64,000 bases of DNA. Source: Maribacter ulvicola (GTDB taxonomy: Bacteria; Bacteroidota; Bacteroidia; Flavobacteriales; Flavobacteriaceae). The first letter of the stretch is position 1; each line of letters opens with the position of its first letter. The DNA lies in NCBI RefSeq assembly GCF_900155985.1, contig NZ_FTMA01000001.1, forward strand, positions 1,870,655 to 1,934,654. The letters run 5' to 3'. Below, piece by piece: positions 16,443 to 25,744 of this stretch. Under the pieces are notes generated by a model that was not told the origin of the DNA, did not search any database, and worked only from the letters and a program-made list of their open reading frames with translations. The position numbers were made by a program, and so were the translations under genes.

Positions 16443-17832
16443 GCAACTCATCATTGCATTGGGGCTTTTAATTTCTACGTCTTTTATGGCGCAAGAAGAA
16501 AATAAAACATATCAAGAGCGGTTTATTGTGGCAGAAGATGCCGTTGTAAATATCAATACCAGTTATGCTGATATTGAGTTTGAAAGTTGGGATAAGGATG
16601 AAGTGGCCATTTCGGCCACTATTACCCTAGAAGGAGCTACCAAAGAAGAAGCTGAGAGCTATTTTAAAAATAGCCCTATTGAAATATTAGGGAATAGCAA
16701 GGAGATTAAGATTTCTTCTAAGTCAAAAAATAACGACTTCTTTGCCAGTTTTGATGCTGATCATATTTTTAATCACGGCGGTATGGGTATTGAAGTGCCT
16801 GAAATTGCATCGTTTGTTGTGAATGTACCACAAATTGCTCCGTTCCCAGAAATGCCACCATTACCACAGACTGAAGCTTTTATCTTTAATTACGAGAAGT
16901 ATCAAGAAGAGGGAGATAAGTACATGAAAAAATGGCAAAAGAATTTTGAAAAGAGCTTTGATAAAAAACATCAAAAGCGATTGGAAGAATGGGCAGAACG
17001 AATGGAAGAAAAAGCTGAGGCTATGGAACAAAGATTGGAAGCACATAATAAGAGACGAGCTGAATTAATGGAGCGGCATCATGAAAAAATGGAGAAAAGA
17101 CAAGAGGAGTTGCAAGAGAGACAAGAGAAAATGGAAGAAGAAAGAGAAGAACGTAGGATTATTATTCAATCTAATGAAAATTCGCCTAATATATTTTATT
17201 ACTCCAATGAAGGGGAGCAAAAGAACTTTAAAATTAAAAAGACTATAAAGATAAGCTTACCAAAGTCTACCAGAATTAAAATGGATGTACGCCATGGGGA
17301 GGTTAAATTAGCTGAAAACACCAAAAATTTGAATGCGAACCTTTCGCATTCAAGCCTTTGGGCAGTTACAATTGAAGGGGAAGAGACTACTGTTTCTGCT
17401 TCGTACACTCCGGTAAGTGTTCAAAAATGGAACTACGGACAATTGAGTACTTCGTATTCAGAAGAAATTTCGTTGTCAGAAGTGGTGCAATTACAATTAC
17501 AAGCAACTTCATCTGACGTTACCATTCAAAAATTATTCAAAAATGCATTTATAAAGAATGATTTTGGTGCCGTACATGTACTTGAATTGGGTAACGATTT
17601 TAAGGAGTTGGATGTAAGTGTAAAAAATGGAGAGCTAAATGTAAATGTGCCTAATGTTGCTGCCAATATTTATGTAAAAGGAAATTCATCTACATTGAAG
17701 CTACCAAAAAGTGTTCAAATGGTAGAAACTAAAAATGGTAACACAACAATTCATAAAGGACATCATATTAAAAATGATAGTAAGCGATCCATTGTAATCA
17801 CATCAGATTATAGCGAAGTGGTGCTACAGTAG
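16414..17832 (+). CDS. Secreted DUF4097-like envelope protein with a charged coiled-coil insertion
   Basis: This 472-residue protein has a signal peptide ending at about residue 26 (TSFMAQ). Residues 35-145 and 250-470 look like repetitive beta structure of the DUF4097/adhesin-like kind (NINTSYADIEFESWDKDEVAI at the start, VKNGELNVNVPNVAANIYV near the end). Between them, residues about 160-250 are almost entirely Glu, Lys, Arg, Met and Gln and should form a long charged coiled coil. It is the third gene of the ECF operon and overlaps the putative anti-sigma gene. A second ATG at 16426 is possible. It may be sensor, target or structural partner of the sigma system; function is unknown. Confidence 0.8.
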   Translation: MNRSMKTVSKQLIIALGLLISTSFMAQEENKTYQERFIVAEDAVVNINTSYADIEFESWDKDEVAISATITLEGATKEEAESYFKNSPIEILGNSKEIKISSKSKNNDFFASFDADHIFNHGGMGIEVPEIASFVVNVPQIAPFPEMPPLPQTEAFIFNYEKYQEEGDKYMKKWQKNFEKSFDKKHQKRLEEWAERMEEKAEAMEQRLEAHNKRRAELMERHHEKMEKRQEELQERQEKMEEEREERRIIIQSNENSPNIFYYSNEGEQKNFKIKKTIKISLPKSTRIKMDVRHGEVKLAENTKNLNANLSHSSLWAVTIEGEETTVSASYTPVSVQKWNYGQLSTSYSEEISLSEVVQLQLQATSSDVTIQKLFKNAFIKNDFGAVHVLELGNDFKELDVSVKNGELNVNVPNVAANIYVKGNSSTLKLPKSVQMVETKNGNTTIHKGHHIKNDSKRSIVITSDYSEVVLQ

Positions 17833-18240
17833 TTTTTTGGCAATGGTAAGGTCTTAAAAACCATTAGTAGGTAACCTTTCCATGTTTTATTTTCTCCTAC
17901 AACGAATTCACATCTTATATAATTCGCAAGCTTTTCGCTGTTTTCATTGTCTGCATAAGCGAGGGCAAAACCAATTTTTTATTTTCTTTTAGCACAACCG
18001 GCTTTATGTTTGGTTCATCATTATATTCACCAAGGTATAGCTTTGCAACTATTTAGCAGTAAGTAATGTGGCCTACTTTTAGGTGTTTAGTCACATGATT
18101 ATTTTATAGCGTAGGTTTTTTGTTAATACTTAAAGCTTAAAAATTACCATCTAAGGCTACATATTTAGTAAAAACATTTTGATTAAATCTGTGCTGTATT
18201 CCATAATTATCTTGATCTACCGAAACTATAGCACAGGTAT
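17826..18240 (-). pseudogene. Decayed gene, at least two in-frame stops and a frameshift
   Basis: The 620-bp gap after the DUF4097-like gene is not empty. On the minus strand three coding-like blocks follow each other: DTCAIVSVDQDNYGIQHRF leading to YVALDGNF and a stop (about 18146-18240); TKHLKVGHITYC, stop, then LYLGEYNDEPNIKPVVLKEN (about 17975-18090); and after a one-base shift at an A6 run near 17970, FALAYADNENSEKLANYIR continuing to about 17826. Amino-acid composition and codon use look like a former real gene. I do not recognise the family; the KVGH element recalls HIRAN-like domains only weakly. The rest of the gap, to 18400, shows nothing clear. Confidence 0.6.
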
Positions 18241-18398
18241 CCTTTTAGCAGAGTTTTAAAGAATCTTTCGACTTATCTAAACTGCAGTAAGATCTGTAGT
18301 GTTTAAGTATGTAGCAGAGAGATGGCATAAAGTAAATATGACCCAACTCTTATTGAGTAAATTATTTTGGTATTACGTTTCTAAAACCAAACGGGTAA

Positions 18399-18424
18399 TA
18401 AAAAAGCACCCCGTTTTGGGTGCT
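18399..18424 (-). terminator. Rho-independent terminator of msrA
   Basis: AGCACCC (18405-18411) pairs with GGGTGCT (18418-18424) around a 6-base loop. On the minus strand the stem is followed by a run of T (18404-18399). It lies just after the msrA stop. Confidence 0.75.
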
Positions 18425-18452
18425 CTTATTTTGAAATTTCTTGGGAGATCTT

Positions 18453-19160
18453 TTAATGGGCACTCTTCTTCAGATAATCTCCAAAGTTTTCTTTAAACCT
18501 ATTCAGTCTTGGTATAGATACATTTCTTATATATGAGTTGTTAGGATTGTTCTTTTCATAATCCTGATGGTATGACTCTGCTTTATAAAATACAGTATAA
18601 GGTACAACTTCTGTCGTAATTGGATCGTTATCATACACTTTATTATCAGTTAGTGCTTGCATATAGCGCTCTATAATCTGCTTTTGTTCATCAGTTTTAT
18701 AAAAAGCGATAGAACGATATTGTCTTCCACGATCAGGACCTTGTCTATTTAACTGTGTGGGATCATGAGATCCAAAAAATACTTGAACCAATTGGGTAAA
18801 CGAAATTTCATTAGCGTCATAATACACCTCTACAGCTTCTGCGTGGTCTGTTTTACCATAGCCTACTTCTTCATAGGTAGGGTTCTTTTGTTTACCACCA
18901 GCATAACCTGATACCACCTCTTTTACGCCTTTAACACTTTCAAAAATAGCTTCAACGCACCAAAAACATCCGCTTGCAAAATAGGCAGTTTCATATTTAC
19001 TTAATTGTCTTGGAGTCAATTTTATTTCCTCCTCTATTTCCACTTGTTCATTTTCCATCGTATTAGGGTCTTCTACAATGGTATTTTTCTTGGCCTTAGA
19101 TTGGCAACTGGTGGCAACTAAGGTAGCACAGACCAATAATGTTATTTGTAAAAATTTCAT
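18453..19160 (-). CDS. msrA: Peptide-methionine (S)-S-oxide reductase MsrA, lipoprotein form
   Basis: This 235-residue enzyme reduces methionine-S-sulfoxide in proteins. A lipobox ends at Cys19 (ATSC), so it is envelope-anchored, unlike the cytosolic form. The catalytic motif GCFWC is at 64-68 with Cys65 as nucleophile; GYAGG, DHAEAV and DPTQLNRQGPDRGRQYRS are also diagnostic. No MsrB domain is fused. About 45 acidic residues link the lipid anchor to the catalytic domain. It is monocistronic, with a terminator downstream and a 490-bp gap upstream. Confidence 0.94.
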   Translation of the reverse strand: MKFLQITLLVCATLVATSCQSKAKKNTIVEDPNTMENEQVEIEEEIKLTPRQLSKYETAYFASGCFWCVEAIFESVKGVKEVVSGYAGGKQKNPTYEEVGYGKTDHAEAVEVYYDANEISFTQLVQVFFGSHDPTQLNRQGPDRGRQYRSIAFYKTDEQKQIIERYMQALTDNKVYDNDPITTEVVPYTVFYKAESYHQDYEKNNPNNSYIRNVSIPRLNRFKENFGDYLKKSAH

Positions 19161-19721
19161 AATAATTTTCTTTTAGCAATTGGTAGGTAATTTACAAAGA
19201 CCTTACAGGGTAAACGGTTAAAAAATGTTAATACCATTGAAGAAAATTATATTTTTCGATAAAATTATGTACATATTCTAGTCGTTGATTCTTACTTGAT
19301 ATAAGGCACAAGCATGTTAGATACTAAAATGTTTAAAGGTGCTAAAACATCTCTAAGTATTTTAAGACTATAATTAATTTTGATATTGAGGGTCTTTTTT
19401 TGTAATTATTAAATGGATAGGTTTCTAACAACTACTTACCAAGTTCAACTTGATTTTTGAGTTTGTATTTGCATTTAACCTTTCTCTTGTAGGTGTGTTA
19501 TCTAATTGAAATAATATTTTGTAAGAAAAAGCTTATTAATCCGATAAAGTGTATAATTGTAACGTTTAATGGGAAATATTTTTGTAGGAAACGGACTACA
19601 AAAATCAGTAGTACATCGATAAGTATGCATTTCATCGTTAAAATTAAACTTTTTGTCGAATGAGAAATACGTTTACTTACGAGTAAGTGGTTCTTTATAT
19701 ACCAAATTTACCTACTTAATT
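19161..19721. other. Long intergenic region between msrA and a small secreted protein gene
   Basis: No convincing gene is seen in 561 bp. It holds a 22-nt stretch (19450-19471) repeated exactly at 35420-35441, a possible -7 box TATTTTTG near 19579, and LytTR-like 9-mers AACGTTTAA (19561) and TACGTTTAC (19668), each with one deviation and no correctly spaced partner. An open frame from 19653 continues into the small protein but looks like leader sequence. Confidence 0.4.
19450..19471 (+). repeat. Dispersed 22-nt repeat, copy 1
   Basis: Identical over 22 nt to 35420-35441; T/G-rich. Both copies are close to genes of the small secreted ARxY family. Confidence 0.5.
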
Positions 19722-19961
19722 ATGCGTACAATTATTTTTTTACTCCTTGTTATCTGTTTAGGAACTCAGTCCCAGGCACAATCAAAATCACCAGACATAA
19801 AAGTACAGTCCGTTGTTATGCCTATGTTAGATGTAACCATTAAGTCTGACGTAAACATTCAGGGTTTCCAAACAGCTGCAAGGTTTTATAAAGTTAAAAA
19901 TGCAAGGGTTAAACAAGCTTTACTTTTTAAAATAGGAGTGAAAACAGTTTCTTTCGCCTAG
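19722..19961 (+). CDS. Small secreted protein, ARxY-KN family, member A
   Basis: From ATG 19722 this is a 79-residue protein: signal peptide MRTIIFLLLVICLGTQSQAQ (cleavage at the AQ), a short variable middle, and a C-terminus ARFYKVKNARVKQALLF plus ten residues. That last 27-residue block aligns without gaps with the C-termini of the products at 25874, 34901 and 35470. A longer reading from 19653 adds 23 residues before the signal peptide and is unlikely. Its stop overlaps the stop of the convergent TesA-like gene by 4 bp. Function unknown; the basic C-terminal module suggests binding or interaction in the periplasm or outside the cell (inferred). Confidence 0.75.
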   Translation: MRTIIFLLLVICLGTQSQAQSKSPDIKVQSVVMPMLDVTIKSDVNIQGFQTAARFYKVKNARVKQALLFKIGVKTVSFA

Positions 19962-20683
19962 TTTAATTCTTTTACATGATCTTCGGTTTCGCGTGGTAAC
20001 ACAAGTGTTTTCAAGATTTCCCAGACATTTTCTGCTACTATGCGCTGACCTTCAGCAGTAGGGTGTATTCCATCTTCTAAGTTTAAACTAGGAATACCGG
20101 CAACACCTTCCAACAAAAAAGGAATCAACAATATATTATTAGATTTTGCCAAAGTAGGATACATCATCTTAAATTGCGATGCATAATCTGCGCCCATATT
20201 TGGTGGTATTTGCATACCTGCCAATATAATTTGCGTTTCAGGATTTTTATCTTTGACCATATTGATCATCAATTGTAAATTATTCATGGATTCAGTAATG
20301 GGTATTCCCCGTAATCCGTCATTGGCACCTAACTCCAATACAAAAATATCTACAGGTTGATTTAGCACCCAATCTAACCGATTTAATCCGCCAGAGGTGG
20401 TTTCTCCGCTTAATCCGGAGTTGATAACTTTGTAATCTAGTCCCAAAGAATCTAATTTTAATTGAATTCTATTAGGAAACCCTTCCTTGGTATCTAAGCC
20501 ATACGCAGCGGTAAGGCTGTTTCCGTAGAACAAAATCACTTTGTCATCGGCAGAAATAGTCTCTTTTTCAGGGCTGCTAACTGCTTCGGTTTGGGTGTCA
20601 GTTTGCTTTTTTTCTGGCGTTTCTCCACATCCAAGGAACAACAATACCACTAAAAAATAACGAAACTTTAATACTTTCAACAT
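19958..20683 (-). CDS. tesA: TesA-like arylesterase/lysophospholipase, SGNH family lipoprotein
   Basis: This 241-residue protein has a lipobox ending at Cys19 (FLGC), a Gln/Thr/Glu linker to about 48, then a TesA-type SGNH hydrolase: GNSLTAAYG with Ser56, NSGLSGETT (88-96), LGAND (118-122) and DGIHPT with Asp204 and His207. TesA enzymes hydrolyse acyl esters, thioesters and lysophospholipids. It is divergent from an ABC ATPase/permease pair; the same arrangement (tesA beside ybbA-ybbP) exists in E. coli, which supports the assignment. Here the enzyme is lipid-anchored rather than soluble. Confidence 0.88.
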   Translation of the reverse strand: MLKVLKFRYFLVVLLFLGCGETPEKKQTDTQTEAVSSPEKETISADDKVILFYGNSLTAAYGLDTKEGFPNRIQLKLDSLGLDYKVINSGLSGETTSGGLNRLDWVLNQPVDIFVLELGANDGLRGIPITESMNNLQLMINMVKDKNPETQIILAGMQIPPNMGADYASQFKMMYPTLAKSNNILLIPFLLEGVAGIPSLNLEDGIHPTAEGQRIVAENVWEILKTLVLPRETEDHVKELN

Positions 20684-20745
20684 AGGCTTAACTTATTAGA
20701 TTCCAAATCATTTGTTTATTTTGTTGACTTGTACCAAATTAATTT

Positions 20746-21435
20746 ATGACAAAGATATTAAACGTACGTAATCTAAAGAAAACGTATACCAGCGGATCTA
20801 AGAATTTGACAGTAATTGATGATATTTCTTTTTCTATTGAAGAAGGCGATACTTTTGCTATTGTGGGTCCGTCAGGAAGTGGAAAAACAACCTTACTAGG
20901 ACTTTGTGCCGGATTAGATGAAATTAACGAGGGCGTAATAGCACTTTGCGGAGAAGATTTAAGTGCCTTGAACGAAGATCAACGTGCACTTTTAAGAAAT
21001 GAAAAGGTAGGATTTATTTTTCAAGACTTTCAATTACTACCTACTTTGACCGCATTAGAAAATGTAAGTGTTCCTTTAGAATTACAAGGCGCTGCCAATG
21101 CTTCTAAAGATGCGATAGAGTTATTGGCAAAGGTAGGTTTAGGAGATCGTCATGATCATTATCCATCTCAATTATCTGGTGGTGAACAGCAGCGAGTTGC
21201 TTTGGCAAGGGCATTTTCAAACAAACCTTCTATTCTTTTTGCAGATGAGCCTACTGGTAATTTGGATGAAGAAACAGGTGAAAAAGTCATAAAGCTTTTA
21301 TTTGACCTGAATAAAGAAATGGGAACCACTTTGGTTATTGTTACCCATGATTTAGAACTGGCCAACCTGAACAAACATGTATTACGACTTAAAGGTGGTA
21401 AAATAGTAATTAACGAAACCACGGCAATATCTTGA
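20746..21435 (+). CDS. ABC transporter ATP-binding protein, YbbA/LolD-like
   Basis: This 229-residue ATPase shows Walker A GPSGSGKTT (41-49), Q-loop FQDFQLLPT (92-100), signature LSGGEQQR (143-150), Walker B ILFADEP (163-169) and the switch His in VTHDLE. It belongs to the MacB/LolD/YbbA clade that energises permeases with large periplasmic domains. It overlaps the permease gene by 4 bp (TTGA), so the two are coupled. The divergent TesA-like gene suggests a link to lipid or toxin export, as proposed for YbbA-YbbP. Confidence 0.92.
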   Translation: MTKILNVRNLKKTYTSGSKNLTVIDDISFSIEEGDTFAIVGPSGSGKTTLLGLCAGLDEINEGVIALCGEDLSALNEDQRALLRNEKVGFIFQDFQLLPTLTALENVSVPLELQGAANASKDAIELLAKVGLGDRHDHYPSQLSGGEQQRVALARAFSNKPSILFADEPTGNLDEETGEKVIKLLFDLNKEMGTTLVIVTHDLELANLNKHVLRLKGGKIVINETTAIS

Positions 21436-23981
21436 GTATAATACAAAGAACTTCAAAAGCGTCAAATAGCTGGTTGTTGAAAATGGCTTGGCGCGATGGT
21501 AAGGCAAGTGGTAAACGCTTGTTACTTTTCATGGCTTCAATTATTCTGGGTATTGCCGCGGTGGTGTCTATTCAATCTTTCAGCGATAACCTAAAAGATA
21601 ATATTGGTTTGCAATCAAAAGCACTTATGGGTGCAGATTTTCTTGTAGATAGTAATCAACCGGCAAATGAAAGGGTAACGGAATTAATGGATTCTTTAGG
21701 CGGTTATGATGCCCGTGAGGTCAAATTTGCTTCAATGGCGGCATTCCCCAAAAGCTTGTCTACAAAATTGGTTCAGGTTCGTGCTATTGAAGGTGCTTTT
21801 CCTTTTTACGGTGAGTTAGAAACAGAACCGGCCATTGCCGCACAACAGTATTTGGAAAAAGGCGGGGCACTTGTTGATGCTACGGCAATGTTGCAATACA
21901 ATTTAAAACCTGGCGATAGCGTAAAGCTTGGTACTATAACTTTCCCTATTGTTGGCTCATTGATTACCGCTCCTGGAAGTACAGGCATTGGTGCCACTGC
22001 TGCGCCACCCATTATTGTGCCTTTTCGTTTTATGGAAGAAAGCGGTCTCCTGCAACGTGGTAGTCGTTTAGGGTACAATTATTATTTTAATAATGACAAG
22101 GCAAATTTAGAAGTGCTAAGTGAAGAAGTTGATCTGTTACTAGATGCTGAAAATGCAGATATGGACACCCATACGGATACTAGCGAACGCATGGGGCGTA
22201 GATATGATAATGTAGGTAGGTTTTTAAACCTGGTCGCATTTATTGCACTGCTCTTAGGATGCGTTGGTATTGCCAGCTCTGTACATATCTATATAAAAGA
22301 GAAATTAAAAGCGGTAGCAGTGCTAAAATGTTTGGGTGCTACAAGAAAACAAACCTTTTTAATATACCTGATTCAAATTGCAGGTATGGGATTGTTGGGA
22401 GGACTCATTGGTACAGTGATAGGATTGTTGTTGCAACAGACCTTTCCACTTATATTACAAGGGTTTTTACCTTTTCAAGTTGAGATATCTACCTCATTTC
22501 AAGCCATATTCGTTGGGTTGTTACTTGGTGTTTGTATGTCCATATTATTTGCTTTGTCTCCGTTAATACATACTTGGTTTGTGTCTCCATTACAAGTATT
22601 ACGGGTACAGGAAGATACGGGTAAAAAAGCTAGACCTTATCAAATTTGGGTAATCGTTGCTGTAGTACTTTTTATATTCTTATTCGCCTTTTGGTTATTG
22701 GGCAGATGGGTGTTTGCATTGAGTTTTGTTGCGGGTATATTGGTGACATTTTCAATTTTGGCGGGAGTGTCAATTTTATTCATGCGATTGATAAAAAGAT
22801 ACTTCCCCAAGTCTTGGAGTTTTGCCGCAAGACAAAGTTTACTGAATTTATACCGACCAAATAATCAGACCGTAGTGCTGATTTTAGCTATTGGGATAGG
22901 TACATTTTTAATTAGTACATTATACTTTACAAAAGATTTTCTCCTTGCCAAAACCTCGTTCGAGGCAAGTGCTGAAAGTCCGAATTTAATAATGTTTGAT
23001 GTGCAAACAGACCAACGTGATGAAGTAGCAAATACCATCACCCCAAAAGGTCTTCCTGTGATAGATAATATTCCTATCGTGACTATGCGTTTAGAACGAA
23101 TAAAAAATAGAAATGTCAATGATATTCGATTAGATACTACCACCCGTGTGAACAAATGGATTTTGAACCATGAGTTTAGAACTACCTATAGGGATTCTAT
23201 GATCGGTTCCGAAAAGTTGTTGCAAGGGGAGTGGATACCATCTGTGGATCCTAATGATAAAGTAATACCAATTTCATTGGCAGATAATGTGGCAAATGAT
23301 GCGTTGGTAACTTTAGGAGATACCTTGCTTTTTAATGTTCAAGGGAAATTAATGACTACCGTAGTAGGTAATATTCGCCAAGTAGATTGGGCACGTATGC
23401 AGCTCAATTTCTCTATAGTATTCCCAAAGGGAGTATTAGAAAATGCACCTCAGTTTCATGTGGTGACTACCAATGCCCCAGATAAAAAATCATCGGCCGT
23501 TCTGCAGCGAGAGTTGGTGAAGAAATTCCCTAATGTATCCATCATTGATTTAAGACAGGTAGTTACCTTGGTCGAGGATATACTAGATAAAATTTCATGG
23601 GTCATTTCCTTCATGGCATTTTTCAGTATTCTAACGGGAATTATTGTTTTAATTGGCTCTGTGCGTAACAGTAAATATCAGCGAATTCGTGAAAGTGTAT
23701 TGTTAAGAACGCTAGGTGCACAGAGTAAACAGATATTGAAAATTAATGCTTTAGAGTATCTTTTTCTTGGTGTTTTGGGTAGTGGAGTAGGGGTTTTACT
23801 TTCTTTACTAAGTAGCTTTCTACTGGCATATTTTATTTTTGATACGCCATTTGTGCCTTCATGGGTTCCATTTTTAGTGGTATTGCCGGGTATTACCTTA
23901 CTAGTCTTAGCTATCGGATTAATGAACAGTAGAGGGGTATTAAATAGTCCGCCATTACAGGTTTTGCGAAAAGAAGGGTAA
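21432..23981 (+). CDS. ABC transporter permease, YbbP-like (FtsX family, two permease domains)
   Basis: This 849-residue membrane protein has an N-terminal helix (about 28-50), a large periplasmic domain, a first FtsX permease domain (about 265-400), extra helices, a second periplasmic domain (about 515-715) and a C-terminal FtsX domain (about 725-845). It thus has the duplicated FtsX layout of YbbP. The phrases VLKCLGATRKQTF and LLRTLGAQSKQIL are the matching loops in each half. The TTG start overlaps the ATPase stop; an ATG at 21483 would lose part of the N-terminus. Its substrate is unknown. Confidence 0.88.
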   Translation: MSIIQRTSKASNSWLLKMAWRDGKASGKRLLLFMASIILGIAAVVSIQSFSDNLKDNIGLQSKALMGADFLVDSNQPANERVTELMDSLGGYDAREVKFASMAAFPKSLSTKLVQVRAIEGAFPFYGELETEPAIAAQQYLEKGGALVDATAMLQYNLKPGDSVKLGTITFPIVGSLITAPGSTGIGATAAPPIIVPFRFMEESGLLQRGSRLGYNYYFNNDKANLEVLSEEVDLLLDAENADMDTHTDTSERMGRRYDNVGRFLNLVAFIALLLGCVGIASSVHIYIKEKLKAVAVLKCLGATRKQTFLIYLIQIAGMGLLGGLIGTVIGLLLQQTFPLILQGFLPFQVEISTSFQAIFVGLLLGVCMSILFALSPLIHTWFVSPLQVLRVQEDTGKKARPYQIWVIVAVVLFIFLFAFWLLGRWVFALSFVAGILVTFSILAGVSILFMRLIKRYFPKSWSFAARQSLLNLYRPNNQTVVLILAIGIGTFLISTLYFTKDFLLAKTSFEASAESPNLIMFDVQTDQRDEVANTITPKGLPVIDNIPIVTMRLERIKNRNVNDIRLDTTTRVNKWILNHEFRTTYRDSMIGSEKLLQGEWIPSVDPNDKVIPISLADNVANDALVTLGDTLLFNVQGKLMTTVVGNIRQVDWARMQLNFSIVFPKGVLENAPQFHVVTTNAPDKKSSAVLQRELVKKFPNVSIIDLRQVVTLVEDILDKISWVISFMAFFSILTGIIVLIGSVRNSKYQRIRESVLLRTLGAQSKQILKINALEYLFLGVLGSGVGVLLSLLSSFLLAYFIFDTPFVPSWVPFLVVLPGITLLVLAIGLMNSRGVLNSPPLQVLRKEG

Positions 23982-24209
23982 TAAAAGAATGTGTAATCTT
24001 TATTTTATGAGCTTAATTATTTGTTGAGGTGGGTTTGCCTATGTAAGTATAGTAAATGGGTTCTGTTCTTTTATTTAACAAAAGGGAAAAGCAGGCGTAT
24101 TTTAAAGGTTTAACTTTAAACTCCTTATATTATTTTAAGCTTTCATAGCCACTTTTGACTTAATTACCGATAAATCTCTTACTATGCGTGATTTGTCAAC
24201 TAATCAGCA

Positions 24210-24217
24210 TAGCTTTG
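24210..24217 (+). promoter_or_regulatory. Bacteroidota -7 box upstream of the DEAD-box helicase gene
   Basis: TAGCTTTG fits TAnnTTTG and is 25 bp before ATG 24243. The 260-bp gap before it shows nothing else recognisable. Confidence 0.5.
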
Positions 24218-24242
24218 CACCAGAAATACAAAAGTGATTGTT

Positions 24243-25598
24243 ATGCCGTTGTTTACCGATTTAAAAATATCTAGAAACTTAGAAAAAGCACTTGAGGATT
24301 TAGGTTTTGAAAATACTACTCCCATTCAAGAGAAAGCTTTTCCTATTGTAATGAGTGGTAGTGATGTTGTAGGTATAGCACAAACAGGTACCGGTAAAAC
24401 ATTCGCTTATCTGCTTCCCATTTTGAATACGCTTAAGTTTTCTAAGGAAATACATCCTAAAGTGATAATTCTTGTACCTACACGTGAGTTGGTGGTACAA
24501 GTGGTAGAAGAGGCTGAAAAGCTGGCTAAATACGCAGGAATTCGTGTTCTGGGTGTGTTTGGTGGTAAAAGTATGCTACGCCAAAAAGATGCGTTGGCAT
24601 TGGGTACGGATGTTCTGGTAGCAACACCGGCTAGGTTGTATGATTTAATTTTGACCAAAGCGGTTCAATTAAAACAAGTGAAGAAGCTTGTTATTGATGA
24701 GGTCGATGTTATGCTTGATCTAGGTTTCAGGTTTCAGCTCGTAAATATTTTTGAGCTATTACCAAATAAGAGACAGAATATTATGTTTTCTGCTACCATG
24801 ACCGATGATATTGAATTATTTATTACCGATTTCTTTACGGGCGTTCAAAAAATTGCCATTGCGGTTAGTGGAACTCCTCTAGAGAATATTACCCAATACG
24901 GTTACGCTACACCTAACTTTTATACAAAAGTGAATTTGTTGGTCCACTTATTACAGGATGTAGAAACCTACCATAAGGTGCTAGTCTTTGTATCAAGTAA
25001 GCGAAGCGCAGATTTATTATTTAAAGAACTGGCAGAGTTTTTTAGTGAAGAAATATGTATTATTCACTCTAACAAAACGCAAAATTACAGACTACGCTCT
25101 ATTAATCAGTTTGATGAAGGTAAGAACCGTATTTTGGTAACTACCGACGTTATGGCCCGTGGATTGGATCTACAGGAAATATCTCATGTCATAAATTTTG
25201 ATACACCAACGTACCCAGAAAACTATATGCACAGAATTGGTAGAACGGGTAGGGCAGAGAAAGAGGGTACCTCTATATTACTATTTACGGAAAAGGAAGA
25301 AGAAGCTAAAGATGCTATAGAAGATTTAATGTCATATAAGGTAAATGAATTACCATTACCTAATGGCGTTGAAATTGCCACGCAACTTACTTTTGACGAG
25401 CAACCTAAGCATAGAGAACGTGAGAATCCGCTTAATATAAACGAAGAGGAGCGTGGGGCAAGTTTTCATGAGAAATCTGATAAGAACAAAAAAGAAAACC
25501 AAGGAGGTTCTTATAAGCGTATCATTAAAAAGAAATATAGTAAACCCAAAACCCGTGGAGATAAAAACTACGGTAAACGTGGTAGAAACAAAAAATAA
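24243..25598 (+). CDS. DEAD-box ATP-dependent RNA helicase
   Basis: From ATG 24243 this is 451 residues. The two RecA domains carry the Q motif (TTPIQEKAF), motif I AQTGTGKT (46-53), motif Ia PTREL, motif II as DEVD instead of DEAD, motif III SAT, motif V TDVMARGLD and motif VI HRIGRTGR. A basic Lys/Arg/Gly-rich tail follows from about 400 and probably binds RNA. The family remodels RNA in ribosome assembly and cold response. I prefer the ATG to the GTG at 24234 because it starts with the usual N-terminus MPLFTDLKIS. It appears monocistronic. Confidence 0.92.
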   Translation: MPLFTDLKISRNLEKALEDLGFENTTPIQEKAFPIVMSGSDVVGIAQTGTGKTFAYLLPILNTLKFSKEIHPKVIILVPTRELVVQVVEEAEKLAKYAGIRVLGVFGGKSMLRQKDALALGTDVLVATPARLYDLILTKAVQLKQVKKLVIDEVDVMLDLGFRFQLVNIFELLPNKRQNIMFSATMTDDIELFITDFFTGVQKIAIAVSGTPLENITQYGYATPNFYTKVNLLVHLLQDVETYHKVLVFVSSKRSADLLFKELAEFFSEEICIIHSNKTQNYRLRSINQFDEGKNRILVTTDVMARGLDLQEISHVINFDTPTYPENYMHRIGRTGRAEKEGTSILLFTEKEEEAKDAIEDLMSYKVNELPLPNGVEIATQLTFDEQPKHRERENPLNINEEERGASFHEKSDKNKKENQGGSYKRIIKKKYSKPKTRGDKNYGKRGRNKK

Positions 25599-25744
25599 GT
25601 TTCAACTTTTTCATTTTGATTAATTCTATTTTTTTACATAAAAGTTAGTCTTTTAACTTGTAATTTCTTGGTGTTGTAAATTTCATATATTTAAAAATAC
25701 CGATGAAATACATACCGTATCGGTGTGGTGTTTTTAGACCAAAA

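Noticed and set aside
18387-18419. Second hairpin CCAAACGGG/CCCGTTTTGG overlapping the msrA terminator, as an attenuator
   Set aside because: It is imperfect and competes with the better terminator stem; there is no evidence of a regulated gene in that direction.
18299-18496. 65-codon plus-strand frame
   Set aside because: It runs through the msrA terminator and into msrA in antisense and has no coding character.
19653-19721. In-frame extension upstream of small secreted protein A
   Set aside because: It would put 23 residues before a clear signal peptide; the start at 19722 is better.
24654-24701. DEVD in place of DEAD in the helicase as a sign of lost activity
   Set aside because: The catalytic acidic residues Asp and Glu are kept and the other motifs are intact, so activity is expected.
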